From contig JBBPYA010000322.1 of NCBI GenBank assembly GCA_038200385.1, positions 1-18,847 on the forward strand: 18,847 bases of DNA, given 5' to 3'. The DNA is from JBBPYA01 sp038200385 (GTDB lineage: Bacteria > Actinomycetota > Actinomycetes > Mycobacteriales > Geodermatophilaceae). Below the pieces are notes generated by a model. It was given only the letters and a program-made list of their open reading frames with translations, searched no databases and was not told where the DNA came from. Positions 1 to 7,214 of the stretch are shown piece after piece; position 1 is the stretch's first letter, and each line of letters starts with the position of its first letter. Made by a program: the position numbers and the translations under genes.

Positions 1-98
1 CCTTCGAGCTCGGTGACCCGCTGCACCTGGACGACCTGCTGCAGATGGTGCGCAAGGTCGAGGGCGTCTACGACGTCTACCGGATCGCCGGCGCCTGA
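1..98 (+). CDS. relA: RelA/SpoT-family (p)ppGpp synthetase/hydrolase, C-terminal end only (5' part outside window)
   Basis: Reading from base 3, the last 31 codons encode a peptide beginning FELGDPLHLDDLL and ending VEGVYDVYRIAGA before TGA at 96-98. This matches the end of the C-terminal ACT (regulatory) domain of bifunctional Rel enzymes, where a 'VRRVEGVYDVYRV'-like ending is typical in actinobacteria. Rel makes and degrades the alarmone (p)ppGpp in the cytoplasm; the ACT domain senses the ribosome or nutrients and controls the two catalytic domains, which lie outside the window. The neighbouring convergent cyclophilin gene, followed by the metallo-hydrolase and hisS, is the same order as around relA in mycobacteria, which supports the call. 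Only about 4% of the protein is visible, so its integrity cannot be judged. Confidence 0.85.
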   Translation, partial: FELGDPLHLDDLLQMVRKVEGVYDVYRIAGA

Positions 99-99
99 G

Positions 100-138
100 C
101 CCGGCCGCACCGGGTCCCTCGACGTGCCGCCCGGCACG
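100..138. terminator. Two tandem GC hairpins between convergent relA and cyclophilin gene; probable bidirectional terminator
   Basis: The 46-bp gap between two convergent stop codons holds two hairpins: CCCGG (100-104) pairing with CCGGG (110-114) across a 5-nt loop, and CGTGCC (123-128) pairing with GGCACG (133-138) across GCCC. Neither is followed by a T-run, which is common for actinobacterial terminators. The position between convergent genes supports termination in both directions; the function is inferred. Confidence 0.5.
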
Positions 139-144
139 CCTGGC

Positions 145-978
145 TCAGCCGACCGGGGTCATGGACTTGATGGTGATCGGCAGCTTGGGTGCTCCGCCGC
201 CCGGTGACGGGTCGAACGAACCGTCGTTGCCGGCCGCCGCGACCTTCTCTACGACGTCCAGACCGCTGCTCACGCTGCCGACGACGCTGTACTGCGGCGG
301 CAGGTCGGTGTTGACGAACATGATGAAGAACTGGCTGCTCGTGGTGTCCGGCTGCCCGCTGTTGGCCATCGCGATGACCCCCTTGGCGTAGGGCATCTCC
401 CCGGTCGGGGGTTCCTGCGCGTAGGCGTACCCGGGTCCGCCGGAGCCGGTGCCGCTCGGGTCCCCGCACTGCAGGACGCCGAACGTGGGCTGGTTGACCA
501 TCCGGTGGCAGGGGCTGTTGTCGTAGAAGCCCTGGGTGGCCAGGAACGCCATGCTCTGCACTGCGCACGGCGCCAGCGCCCGGTCCAGGGTGAACGTCAT
601 GTCGCCCTGGTCGGTCGTCACCGCCAGCTGCACGGTGCCGGTGGTCGGCGCCGGGCTGCTCGGCACCCCCACGTTCGTGACGTTCGGGGCGTCCGGGGCG
701 CCCGGGACGAACGTGCAGTCCCCGGGTACGGCGGTCGGGGAGGGGCTACCGCTGGCGCTGGCCGTGGGCGGCGTGGTGGAGGTCGCCGCGGCGTTGTCGG
801 CGCTGTTGTTGCCGAACGACGTGATCAGGAAGATCCCGCCGAGCACGACGAGCACGGACAGCCCGGCGGCCAGCACGATGTTGCGTTGACGCCGCTTCTT
901 GGCCAGGACGGCCCGCCGCTCCAGCTGCCGCTGCAGGTGGCGTTGCGCGGCTTGCCGCTTCTGTCTGCTGGTCGGCAC
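145..978 (-). CDS. Membrane-anchored cyclophilin-type peptidyl-prolyl cis-trans isomerase
   Basis: A 277-aa protein starting at GTG (978), preceded by a good Shine-Dalgarno (AGAGGAGAG). The first 33 residues are basic (many Arg/Lys/Gln), followed by one hydrophobic segment at about 34-54 and then a Ser/Thr/Pro/Ala-rich linker (about 59-85). This implies N-in anchoring with the enzyme domain outside the membrane. Residues from about 114 to the end form a cyclophilin fold: HRM (158-160, holding the catalytic Arg), LQCGD (169-173), a Gly-rich GTGSGGPGY stretch, SSQFFIM (214-220) and YSVVG. Cyclophilins catalyse cis-trans isomerisation of prolyl bonds, here probably in secreted or envelope proteins. 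Four cysteines (88, 138, 157, 171) could form disulfides outside the cell. It is convergent with relA and divergent from the metallo-hydrolase, as for the ppiB-type gene next to relA in mycobacteria. Confidence 0.9.
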   Translation of the reverse strand: MPTSRQKRQAAQRHLQRQLERRAVLAKKRRQRNIVLAAGLSVLVVLGGIFLITSFGNNSADNAAATSTTPPTASASGSPSPTAVPGDCTFVPGAPDAPNVTNVGVPSSPAPTTGTVQLAVTTDQGDMTFTLDRALAPCAVQSMAFLATQGFYDNSPCHRMVNQPTFGVLQCGDPSGTGSGGPGYAYAQEPPTGEMPYAKGVIAMANSGQPDTTSSQFFIMFVNTDLPPQYSVVGSVSSGLDVVEKVAAAGNDGSFDPSPGGGAPKLPITIKSMTPVG

Positions 979-1151
979 TGCTCTCCTCTTGTGGTCACCC
1001 GTCGTACTTCACCCGTCACCGACGCGGCCGATCGGCACACGCAACGGATCGGCTGGCAGCGTACGTGATGAGCCTGTGTGGACCGGATGAAGCGGCGGCG
1101 GCGCCCGCCTCGGATCGGGCCCGGGCGGCTCGGCAGCCGGGCGCGCCTCGG

Positions 1152-1157
1152 TAGCCT
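1152..1157 (+). promoter_or_regulatory. Possible -10 box (TAGCCT) for the metallo-hydrolase/hisS/aspS run, inside the 979-1201 divergent intergenic region
   Basis: The 223-bp gap between the divergent cyclophilin and metallo-hydrolase genes must hold promoters for both. TAGCCT fits the actinobacterial TANNNT -10 pattern and would start a transcript near 1164, giving a leader of about 38 nt with a GAGGTG Shine-Dalgarno at 1188-1193. No -35 box is recognisable. On the minus strand TACGCT (1063 down to 1058) is a candidate -10 for the cyclophilin. The gap also holds the palindrome GCCGATCGGC (1027-1036) and GATCGGC repeated directly at 1030 and 1047. No gene is visible in it. Confidence 0.3.
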
Positions 1158-1201
1158 GGACCCCGCCCGTCCCATCCCCCTGACGTCGAGGTGTTGCCTG
1201 C

Positions 1202-1888
1202 GTGCTCGTCACCGGATTCCCCGCCGGCGCGTTCGGGACCAACTGCTACGTGCTGGCACCGGGCGCGGGACAGGAATGCGTCGTCATCGACCCTGGCCAG
1301 GACGCCGACCAGCCGCTGCGGTCGGTGCTGTCCGAGCACCGGCTCAAGCCGGTGGCGGTCGTCCTGACCCACGGCCACCTGGACCACGTCTGGTCGGTCG
1401 TCCCGGTCTGTGACGGCTACGACATCCCGGCGTACCTGCACCCGCAGGACCGTGCCATGCTTGCCGACCCGCTGTCCTGGCACGGGGAGGCGATCGGGGC
1501 GATGATCCGCGGCCTGACGTTCGGTGAGCCGTCGGAGGTGGTCGACCTCGACGACGGCCTCGTGCTGGAACTGGCCGGGGTCACGTTGACCGTGCGGCAC
1601 GCACCCGGGCACACCGCCGGCTCGGTGGCCTTCGAACTGGCCCATCCCGAGACGCCGGTGCTGCTGTCCGGTGACCTGCTGTTCGCCGGCTCGATCGGGC
1701 GCACCGACCTGCCGGGCGGGTCCTACGAGCAGATCCTGGACTCCCTCGCCCGGGTCTGCCTGCCGCTGCCCGAGGAGACGGTCGTGCTGTCCGGACACGG
1801 GCCGCAGACCACGATCGGCCGGGAGCGGGACACCAACCCGTTCCTCGCCGAGGCGGTCGCGGCGGCGGCGCCGCGCCGCGGGCTGTAG
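1202..1888 (+). CDS. Metallo-beta-lactamase-fold hydrolase, glyoxalase II-like
   Basis: A 228-aa protein starting at GTG (1202), with GAGGTG 8 bases upstream. It has the full binuclear metal-site set of the metallo-beta-lactamase superfamily: THGHLDH (H57, H59, D61, H62), H137 in APGHTAGS, D158 in SGDLLF and H199 in SGHG. Together with an 'FGTNCYVL' N-terminus and 'GRTDLPGG' after D158, this resembles hydroxyacylglutathione hydrolase-like proteins, which hydrolyse thioesters. Most actinobacteria lack glutathione, so the natural substrate is probably another thiol ester such as a mycothiol conjugate; that part is inference. The stop is 2 bp before the hisS start, so the two are almost surely co-transcribed. 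The same gene lies next to hisS in M. tuberculosis. Cytoplasmic; no signal peptide. Confidence 0.88.
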   Translation: MLVTGFPAGAFGTNCYVLAPGAGQECVVIDPGQDADQPLRSVLSEHRLKPVAVVLTHGHLDHVWSVVPVCDGYDIPAYLHPQDRAMLADPLSWHGEAIGAMIRGLTFGEPSEVVDLDDGLVLELAGVTLTVRHAPGHTAGSVAFELAHPETPVLLSGDLLFAGSIGRTDLPGGSYEQILDSLARVCLPLPEETVVLSGHGPQTTIGRERDTNPFLAEAVAAAAPRRGL

Positions 1889-1890
1889 GG

Positions 1891-3156
1891 GTGGCGCCGG
1901 TGGGCTTCACCGCCCCGAAGGGCAGCTACGACATCCTGCCGCCGGCGTCCGCGGCCTTCCTGGCCGTACGGGACGCCCTGGCCCGGCCCGCCATCCTGGC
2001 CGGTTACGAGTACATCGAGACGCCGATCTTCGAGGACACCGCGCTGTTCGCCCGCGGCGTGGGGGAGTCCACCGATGTCGTGAGCAAGGAGATGTACACC
2101 TTCGACGACAAGGGCGGGCGCAGCCTGACGTTGCGCCCGGAGGGCACCGCGGGAGTGATGCGGGCGGTCATCGAGCACTCGCTGTACACCGGGCAGCTGC
2201 CGGTCAAGCTCTGGTACGCCGGTCCCAACTTCCGCTACGAGCGCCCGCAGGCCGGCCGGTACCGGCACTTCACCCAGGTCGGCGCGGAGGCGATCGGCGT
2301 CGACGACCCGATGTTGGACGCGGAGATGGTGGCGCTGGCCGCCCGCGCGTTCAGCGGGGTCGGCCTGACCGGGTCCCGGTTGCTGCTCACCTCATTGGGC
2401 GATCCGGTCTGCCGTCCAGCGTACCGGGAGCGGCTCCGCTCGTTCCTGACCGGCCTGGACCTAGACGCCGACACCCGCCGCCGGGTCGAGCTGAACCCGC
2501 TGCGGGTGCTCGACGACAAGCGGCCCGCGGTGCAGGAGCAGCTGACCGGTGCACCGCTCATGGCCGACCACCTGTGCCGGCCCTGCGCCGAGCACTACGA
2601 CGCCGTCCGGGCCGCGCTGGTCGATCTCGGGGTCGACTGGGACGAGGCCCCGCGGCTGGTTCGCGGGCTGGACTACTACATGCGCACCACGTTCGAGTTC
2701 GTGCACGCCGGCCTCGGCGCCCAGTCCGCGATCGGCGGCGGCGGCCGCTACGACGGGCTGTCCGCCGCGATCGGCGGCCCTGAGCTGACCGGGATCGGGT
2801 GGGCGCTCGGCGTGGACCGCACCGTGCTCGCGCTGCGGGCCGAGGGCGTCGAGCTGCCGCTGGCTGCCCGGGTCCAGGTGTACGGCGTTCCGCTCGGTGC
2901 GGCCGCCGCGGCCACCCTGTTCCGGCTCGTCGGTGCCCTGCGGGCCGCCGGGCTGGCCACGGACATGGCCTACGGCGGGCGCGGCCTGAAGGGCGCGATG
3001 CGGGCGGCCGACCGGTCCGGGGCGGCGTACGCCGTCGTACTCGGGGAGCGTGACCTGCGGGCCGGTAGCGCGCAGCTGAAAGACCTGCGCAGCGGGGAAC
3101 AGCTCGCCGTACCGTTCGACGAACTCGTGACGACCATCCAGGAGAAGCTCTCGTGA
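1891..3156 (+). CDS. hisS: Histidine--tRNA ligase
   Basis: A 421-aa class II aminoacyl-tRNA synthetase of normal bacterial length that charges tRNA-His with histidine. It starts at GTG (1891), two bases after the upstream stop. Visible elements are the N-terminal GSYDILP, motif 2 around LRPEGTAGVMRA (81-92), the histidine-binding signature LVRGLDYYMRT (256-266), the GGGGRYDGL loop (282-290) and motif 3 GIGWALGVDR (301-310). A CRPC pair (229-232) lies in the insertion region, and the C-terminal anticodon-binding domain spans about 326-421. No Shine-Dalgarno can fit between the two genes unless it lies in the end of the upstream gene, so translational coupling is likely. The stop TGA overlaps the GTG start of aspS. 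The position after DYY is Thr or Asn in the homologues I recall, Met here. Confidence 0.97.
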   Translation: MAPVGFTAPKGSYDILPPASAAFLAVRDALARPAILAGYEYIETPIFEDTALFARGVGESTDVVSKEMYTFDDKGGRSLTLRPEGTAGVMRAVIEHSLYTGQLPVKLWYAGPNFRYERPQAGRYRHFTQVGAEAIGVDDPMLDAEMVALAARAFSGVGLTGSRLLLTSLGDPVCRPAYRERLRSFLTGLDLDADTRRRVELNPLRVLDDKRPAVQEQLTGAPLMADHLCRPCAEHYDAVRAALVDLGVDWDEAPRLVRGLDYYMRTTFEFVHAGLGAQSAIGGGGRYDGLSAAIGGPELTGIGWALGVDRTVLALRAEGVELPLAARVQVYGVPLGAAAAATLFRLVGALRAAGLATDMAYGGRGLKGAMRAADRSGAAYAVVLGERDLRAGSAQLKDLRSGEQLAVPFDELVTTIQEKLS

Positions 3157-4937
3157 TCCGCACGCACACCGCCGGCACCCTGACCGCCGAACTTGCCGGC
3201 CAGGCCGTCACCGTGGCCGGGTGGGTGGCCCGGCGACGCGACCACGGCGGGGTCATCTTCATCGACCTGCGCGATGCCTCGGGCCTGGTCCAGGTGGTGT
3301 TCCGCGAGGGGGAGATGGCCCGGGCCGCGCACCGGCTGCGCTCGGAGTTCTGCCTGCGGGTGACCGGGACGGTGGGTCGCCGCCCGGCCGGCAACGAGAA
3401 CCCCGACCTCCCCTCCGGCCAGATCGAGATCACGGCGACCGACCTGCGGGTGCTCTCGGAGTCCGCGCCGCTACCGTTCCCTATCGAGGGCAGCGGCTCC
3501 GGTGAGGTCGGCGAGGACGCGCGGTTGCACCACCGCTACCTCGACCTGCGCCGCGCCGAGCCGGCCCGGATCCTGCGGATGCGCAGCCGGGTCAACGCCG
3601 TAGCCCGGCAGGTGATGGTCGAGCGGGACTTCGTCGAGGTCGAGACCCCGACCCTGACCCGCTCGACGCCGGAGGGCGCTCGCGACTTCCTGGTGCCGGT
3701 CCGGCTGCAGCCAGGCCACTGGTACGCCCTGCCCCAGTCCCCGCAGCTGTTCAAGCAGCTGCTCATGGTCGCCGGCTTCGAGCGGTACTACCAGATCGCC
3801 CGCTGCTACCGCGACGAGGACTTCCGCGCGGACCGGCAGCCGGAGTTCACCCAGCTGGACATCGAGATGTCCTTCGTCGACCAGGACGATGTCATCGAGG
3901 TCGGCGAGGCGGTCGTCACCGCGCTCTGGCGCGACCTGCTCGACGTCCAGATCCCGCTGCCGATCCCGCGCATGACGTACGCCGAGTCGATGCGCCGCTA
4001 CGGCTCGGACCGCCCGGACCTGCGGCTGGACCTGGAACTGGTCGACCTCACCGACTACTTCGCCGGCACCGGGTTCCGGGTCTTCCAGGCCGAGCACGTC
4101 GGAGCGGTCGTGATGCCCGGCGGCGCCGCGCAGCCCCGCAAGACCCTGGACGCCTGGCAGGAGTGGGCCCGCAGCCGGGGCGCGAAGGGGCTGGCCTACG
4201 CCCTGGTCGGCGAGGACGGTGAACTGCGCGGCCCGGTGGCCAAGAACCTCTCCCAGGAGCACCTGGCCGGGCTCGCGGCGGTAGCCGGCGCGGACCCCGG
4301 CGACTGCATATTCTTCGGCGCCGGCTCCCGGTCCGAGGCGCTGGCGTTGCTCGGGGCGACCCGGCTCGAGATCGGCCGGCGGTGCGGGCTGATCGACGAG
4401 ACGGCATGGAACTTCGTGTGGGTGGTCGACATGCCGATGTTCGAGCGCACCGAGGGCGTCGACGGGCAGCCGGCGGGCTGGACCGCGGTCCACCACCCCT
4501 TCACCGGGCCGACCGTCGAGTCCGCCGACACCTTCGACACCGACCCGGAACACGCGCTGGCCTACGCCTACGACATCGTCTGCAACGGCAACGAGATCGG
4601 CGGTGGCTCGATCAGGATCCACCGGGCCGACGTGCAGCAGCGGCTCTTCGACGTGATCGGTCTGAGCGAGCAGCAGGCCAGGGAGCAGTTCGGATTCCTG
4701 CTGGAGGCCTTCGGCTACGGCCCGCCGCCGCACGGCGGCATCGCCTTCGGCTGGGACCGGGTCTGCGCGCTGCTGGCGGGGACCGACTCGATCCGCGACG
4801 TGATCGCCTTCCCGAAGACCGGCGCCGGCTTCGACCCGCTGACGGGAGCACCGACCACGATCACCCCGGCTCAGCGCAAGGAGGCCGGGGTCGACGCAAC
4901 GCCCCGCGCCGCCGGCGCCGCCGGGTCACCGGGTTAG
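3153..4937 (+). CDS. aspS: Aspartate--tRNA ligase, predicted non-discriminating (Asp/Asn)
   Basis: A 594-aa bacterial-type AspRS. The GTG start overlaps the hisS stop (GTGA, 4 bp) and follows an AGGAGAA Shine-Dalgarno. The N-terminal OB-fold anticodon-binding domain spans about 1-105. The class II core has motif 2 RCYRDEDFR (217-225), QPEFTQLD (229-236) and motif 3 FGWDR (532-536), with the bacterial GAD insertion between motifs 2 and 3. In the anticodon domain H31 (RRRDHGG) and G80 (RPAGN) replace the Leu and Lys of the discriminating E. coli enzyme. This is the pattern of non-discriminating AspRS, which also makes Asp-tRNA(Asn) for the GatCAB amidotransferase. The last ~12 residues are an Ala/Gly/Pro tail. 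TAG, its stop codon, begins the TAGGGT promoter hexamer of the next gene. Confidence 0.97.
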   Translation: MIRTHTAGTLTAELAGQAVTVAGWVARRRDHGGVIFIDLRDASGLVQVVFREGEMARAAHRLRSEFCLRVTGTVGRRPAGNENPDLPSGQIEITATDLRVLSESAPLPFPIEGSGSGEVGEDARLHHRYLDLRRAEPARILRMRSRVNAVARQVMVERDFVEVETPTLTRSTPEGARDFLVPVRLQPGHWYALPQSPQLFKQLLMVAGFERYYQIARCYRDEDFRADRQPEFTQLDIEMSFVDQDDVIEVGEAVVTALWRDLLDVQIPLPIPRMTYAESMRRYGSDRPDLRLDLELVDLTDYFAGTGFRVFQAEHVGAVVMPGGAAQPRKTLDAWQEWARSRGAKGLAYALVGEDGELRGPVAKNLSQEHLAGLAAVAGADPGDCIFFGAGSRSEALALLGATRLEIGRRCGLIDETAWNFVWVVDMPMFERTEGVDGQPAGWTAVHHPFTGPTVESADTFDTDPEHALAYAYDIVCNGNEIGGGSIRIHRADVQQRLFDVIGLSEQQAREQFGFLLEAFGYGPPPHGGIAFGWDRVCALLAGTDSIRDVIAFPKTGAGFDPLTGAPTTITPAQRKEAGVDATPRAAGAAGSPG

Positions 4938-4940
4938 GGT
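4935..4940 (+). promoter_or_regulatory. Leaderless-type -10 box TAGGGT for the aminotransferase gene, overlapping the aspS stop codon
   Basis: TAGGGT fits the actinobacterial -10 consensus TANNNT and ends 7 bases before the GTG at 4948, so transcription would start at or next to the start codon. No Shine-Dalgarno lies in the 10-base gap. The hexamer's first three bases are the aspS stop. No -35 match is visible, as is common for such promoters. Confidence 0.45.
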
Positions 4941-4947
4941 CCCCGTC

Positions 4948-6024
4948 GTGCCCATCCCGGTGAGAACGCTGCTCGGTCCCGGCCCGTCCAACCCCTACCC
5001 GGAGGCCACCGAAGCGCTGGGCCGGCCGCTGCTCGGCCACCTGGACCCGGAGTTCCTGCACATCCTGGACCAGACCTGCGCCCGGCTGCGTGAGGTCTTC
5101 GCCACCACCAACGCCCGGACCCTGCCGCTGTCCGGGACCGGCTCGGCCGGCATGGAGGCGGCGTTCGTCAACACAGTCGACCCCGGCGACGTCGTCGTGG
5201 TGGCCGTCAACGGCCTGTTCGGTGAGCGGATGGTGGACATCGCCGGGCGCTGCGGTGCCGAGGTGGTCCGGGTCGACACCGCGTGGGGGCAGCCGCTGGA
5301 TCCCGAGCAGGTGCTGGGCGCGCACCCCGCGCCGAAGCTGATCGCCATGGTGCACGCGGAGACCTCCACCGGCGTGCGCAACGACGTCGCGCCGGTGGCG
5401 GCGGGCAAGGGCGAGGCGCTGCTGCTCGTGGACTGCGTCACCTCACTCGGCGGGATCGAACTGCCGATCGACGAGTGGGGGGTCGACCTGGCCTACTCGG
5501 GCACCCAGAAGTGCCTGGGGGTGGCGCCGGGGCTGGCGCCGTTCACGCTCGGCGACCGGGCGTGGAACCGGCGGGCCCGCCGGCCGCGCTCCTGGTACCT
5601 CGACCTGGGCATGCTCGGTGACTACCTCGGCGAGGGTCGCAAGTACCACCACACCGCGCCGGTGGCGATGATCGCCTCGCTGCACGCCGGGTTGGGCCGG
5701 GTCCTCGACGAGGGCCTGGGCGAGGTCCGGACCCGCCACGAGGCCGCGGGCCGGGCCCTGCAGGACGGCCTGCAGGAGATCGGGCTCGGGCTGTTCGCCG
5801 CCGAGGGTGCCCGGCTGCCGCAGCTGACCACCGTCCGGGTCCCGGACGGCGTGGACGCCCACGTCGTGCGCAAGGAGCTGCTGACGCGGTACGGCATCGA
5901 GATCGGTGCCGGCGTCGGGGTGTACGCCGACACGGTGTGGCGGATCGGGCTGATGGGCCACAACGCCCGGCCCGACGTCGTCACCCTCGTCCTCGCCGCG
6001 CTCGGCGAGGTCCTGGACCGCTGA
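4948..6024 (+). CDS. Class V PLP-dependent aminotransferase, alanine--glyoxylate aminotransferase family
   Basis: A 358-aa cytoplasmic enzyme of fold type I (class V). It shows the N-terminal LLGPGPSNP signature, SGTGSAGMEA (62-71), which normally binds the PLP phosphate, D162 in LLVDCVTSLGG, which should contact the pyridine nitrogen, and the Schiff-base lysine K188 in YSGTQKCLG. Family members transfer amino groups from alanine or serine to glyoxylate (alanine--glyoxylate or serine--glyoxylate aminotransferase) or act on 2-aminoethylphosphonate. The substrate cannot be fixed from sequence. The GTG start at 4948 has no Shine-Dalgarno but lies 7 bases after a TAGGGT hexamer, so it may be translated from a leaderless mRNA. 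An operon with aspS is also possible, since the gap is only 10 bp. It converges on the aldo/keto reductase gene, with 24 bp between stops. Confidence 0.9.
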   Translation: MPIPVRTLLGPGPSNPYPEATEALGRPLLGHLDPEFLHILDQTCARLREVFATTNARTLPLSGTGSAGMEAAFVNTVDPGDVVVVAVNGLFGERMVDIAGRCGAEVVRVDTAWGQPLDPEQVLGAHPAPKLIAMVHAETSTGVRNDVAPVAAGKGEALLLVDCVTSLGGIELPIDEWGVDLAYSGTQKCLGVAPGLAPFTLGDRAWNRRARRPRSWYLDLGMLGDYLGEGRKYHHTAPVAMIASLHAGLGRVLDEGLGEVRTRHEAAGRALQDGLQEIGLGLFAAEGARLPQLTTVRVPDGVDAHVVRKELLTRYGIEIGAGVGVYADTVWRIGLMGHNARPDVVTLVLAALGEVLDR

Positions 6025-6029
6025 GACCG

Positions 6030-6057
6030 GCCGCCGACCTCGCTGCTGTCAGGCGGC
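6030..6057. terminator. Weak inverted repeat at the convergent aminotransferase / aldo-keto reductase junction
   Basis: GCCGCC (6030-6035) can pair with GGCGGC (6052-6057) across a 16-nt loop, and the repeat spans the aldo/keto reductase stop. There is no T-run and the loop is long, so a terminator role rests mainly on its place between convergent genes. Confidence 0.25.
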
Positions 6058-6909
6058 GTCGAGCCGGCTGAGCTCCTCCTCGGTGAGCCGCAACTCGCCG
6101 GCCCGCGCCGAGTCGGTCACCGTCTCCGGCCGGCTGGAGCCGGGGATCGGGACGACATGCCGGCCCTGGGCCAGCAACCACGCGAGGCAGACCTGCTGCG
6201 GGCTGACCCCGCGGTCCTCGGCCAGCTCGGCGAAGGCGGCGTACGACGAGCCGAGCTCGGCCGCGTTGCCGATCCCGCCGAGCGGGCTCCACGGCAGGAA
6301 CGCCAGGCCGTGCTCGTCGCAGTAGCGCAGCTCGTCGGCGCTGGAGCGGAACCGCGGGGAGAACTGGTTCTGCACCGACACCAGCGCCTCGCCGACCACC
6401 TGCCGGGCCTGCTCGATCTGGTCCAGCGTCGCGTTGCTGATCCCGACCATCCGCACCTTGCCGGCGTCGTACAGCTCCCGCATGGCACCGAGGCTGTCGG
6501 CGTAGTCCACATCCGGGTCGGGGCGGTGCAACTGGTACAGCCCGATCGCGTCCACGCCGAGCGCGCGCAGGCTCGCCTCGCAGGCCGAGCGCAGGTGGTC
6601 CGGTCCGGCGTCCTGCTGCCAGGACCCGTCACCGGGGCGGACATGGCCGCCCTTGGTGGCAACCAGGACCGAATCGGTGTCCGCACCGTAGGAGGACAGC
6701 GCCTTGGCGACCAGCCGCTCGTTGTGGCCGGTCTCGCTGCCCTCCACGTGGTAGGCGTCCGCCGTGTCGATCAGGGTGATCCCGGCCTCCAGCGCGGCAT
6801 GGATCGTGGCGATCGAGCGGGCCTCATCGGGGCGTCCCTCGATGGACATGGGCATCGCGCCCAGGCCGATCTCGCTGACGGTGGTGCTGCCGATCGTGCG
6901 CGTCTGCAT
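6049..6909 (-). CDS. Aldo/keto reductase
   Basis: A 286-aa cytoplasmic NAD(P)H-dependent oxidoreductase with a TIM-barrel fold. It starts at ATG (6909) behind a strong Shine-Dalgarno (AAGGAGA). The catalytic tetrad of the family is complete: D48 (LIDTAD), Y53, K86 (VATKGG) and H128 (QLHRPD). The C-terminal region has the usual cofactor-binding pattern, with PIPGSSRPE in the last 35 residues. Aldo/keto reductases reduce aldehydes or ketones to alcohols; the substrate cannot be read from sequence. It faces the same way as the MMPL gene upstream but is separated by 305 bp, so it probably has its own promoter. I could not identify a clear -10 box upstream on the minus strand. Confidence 0.93.
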   Translation of the reverse strand: MQTRTIGSTTVSEIGLGAMPMSIEGRPDEARSIATIHAALEAGITLIDTADAYHVEGSETGHNERLVAKALSSYGADTDSVLVATKGGHVRPGDGSWQQDAGPDHLRSACEASLRALGVDAIGLYQLHRPDPDVDYADSLGAMRELYDAGKVRMVGISNATLDQIEQARQVVGEALVSVQNQFSPRFRSSADELRYCDEHGLAFLPWSPLGGIGNAAELGSSYAAFAELAEDRGVSPQQVCLAWLLAQGRHVVPIPGSSRPETVTDSARAGELRLTEEELSRLDAA

Positions 6910-7214
6910 GTGTCTCCTTGTCGTGGGATCTCCCCGGTGTGACGTCGCGGACGGTGCCGGACATTCCCCCGGACTGCCGCCGCGGCGGCCCGCCCCTAGG
7001 GCGTATGGCGATCGTCACGCTGAGGAGGCATTCGATGACCCGACTCCGGCCGCTGGCCGCACTACCGCAGCGTGAACGACCAACCGGGGCCCGGTGTCCC
7101 GCCGAGGGCGGCGGTCGGCACGATTACCCCCCGCCGGGGGATGGACCAGTCCGTCGAGCTCGACGCGTTGCTCGGCCCGGTCGTGCTGCAGGGCGTCCGC
7201 ATCGGCTGGCCGGG
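6910..7214. other. 305-bp intergenic region without a supportable gene
   Basis: This lies between the aldo/keto reductase start and the MMPL stop, both on the minus strand. It holds two adjacent palindromes (6976-7003), and on the plus strand a good Shine-Dalgarno (GAGGAGG, about 7022-7028) 6-7 bases before ATG at 7035. The frame opened by that ATG simply runs on as the antisense frame of the MMPL gene with no protein-like composition, so I do not call a gene. A C-run/G-run element near 7126-7140 could fold but has almost no loop. The promoter of the aldo/keto reductase should lie here. Confidence 0.5.
6976..7003. repeat. Two adjacent palindromes upstream of the aldo/keto reductase gene
   Basis: GCCGCCGCGGCGGC (6976-6989) is a perfect 14-bp palindrome. 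One base later, CGCCC (6991-6995) and GGGCG (6999-7003) form a second inverted repeat around CTA. They lie 67-94 bp upstream of the aldo/keto reductase start and about 210 bp downstream of the MMPL stop. They could be an operator or a distal terminator; in DNA this GC-rich, chance is also plausible. Confidence 0.3.

Noticed and set aside
1021..1060. Palindrome GCCGATCGGC and direct GATCGGC repeats as an operator
   Set aside because: Short and GC-rich, so expected often by chance; no regulator is encoded nearby. Kept only as a remark in the intergenic entry.
1202..1888. True antibiotic-resistance metallo-beta-lactamase
   Set aside because: No signal peptide, glyoxalase-II-like motif layout and conserved housekeeping context beside hisS argue for a cytoplasmic thioester hydrolase.
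3471..4733. Minus-strand open frame (420 codons) opposite aspS
   Set aside because: Composition rich in Val, Gln, His, Asp and Gly repeats typical of antisense frames, with no domain; aspS is complete on the plus strand.
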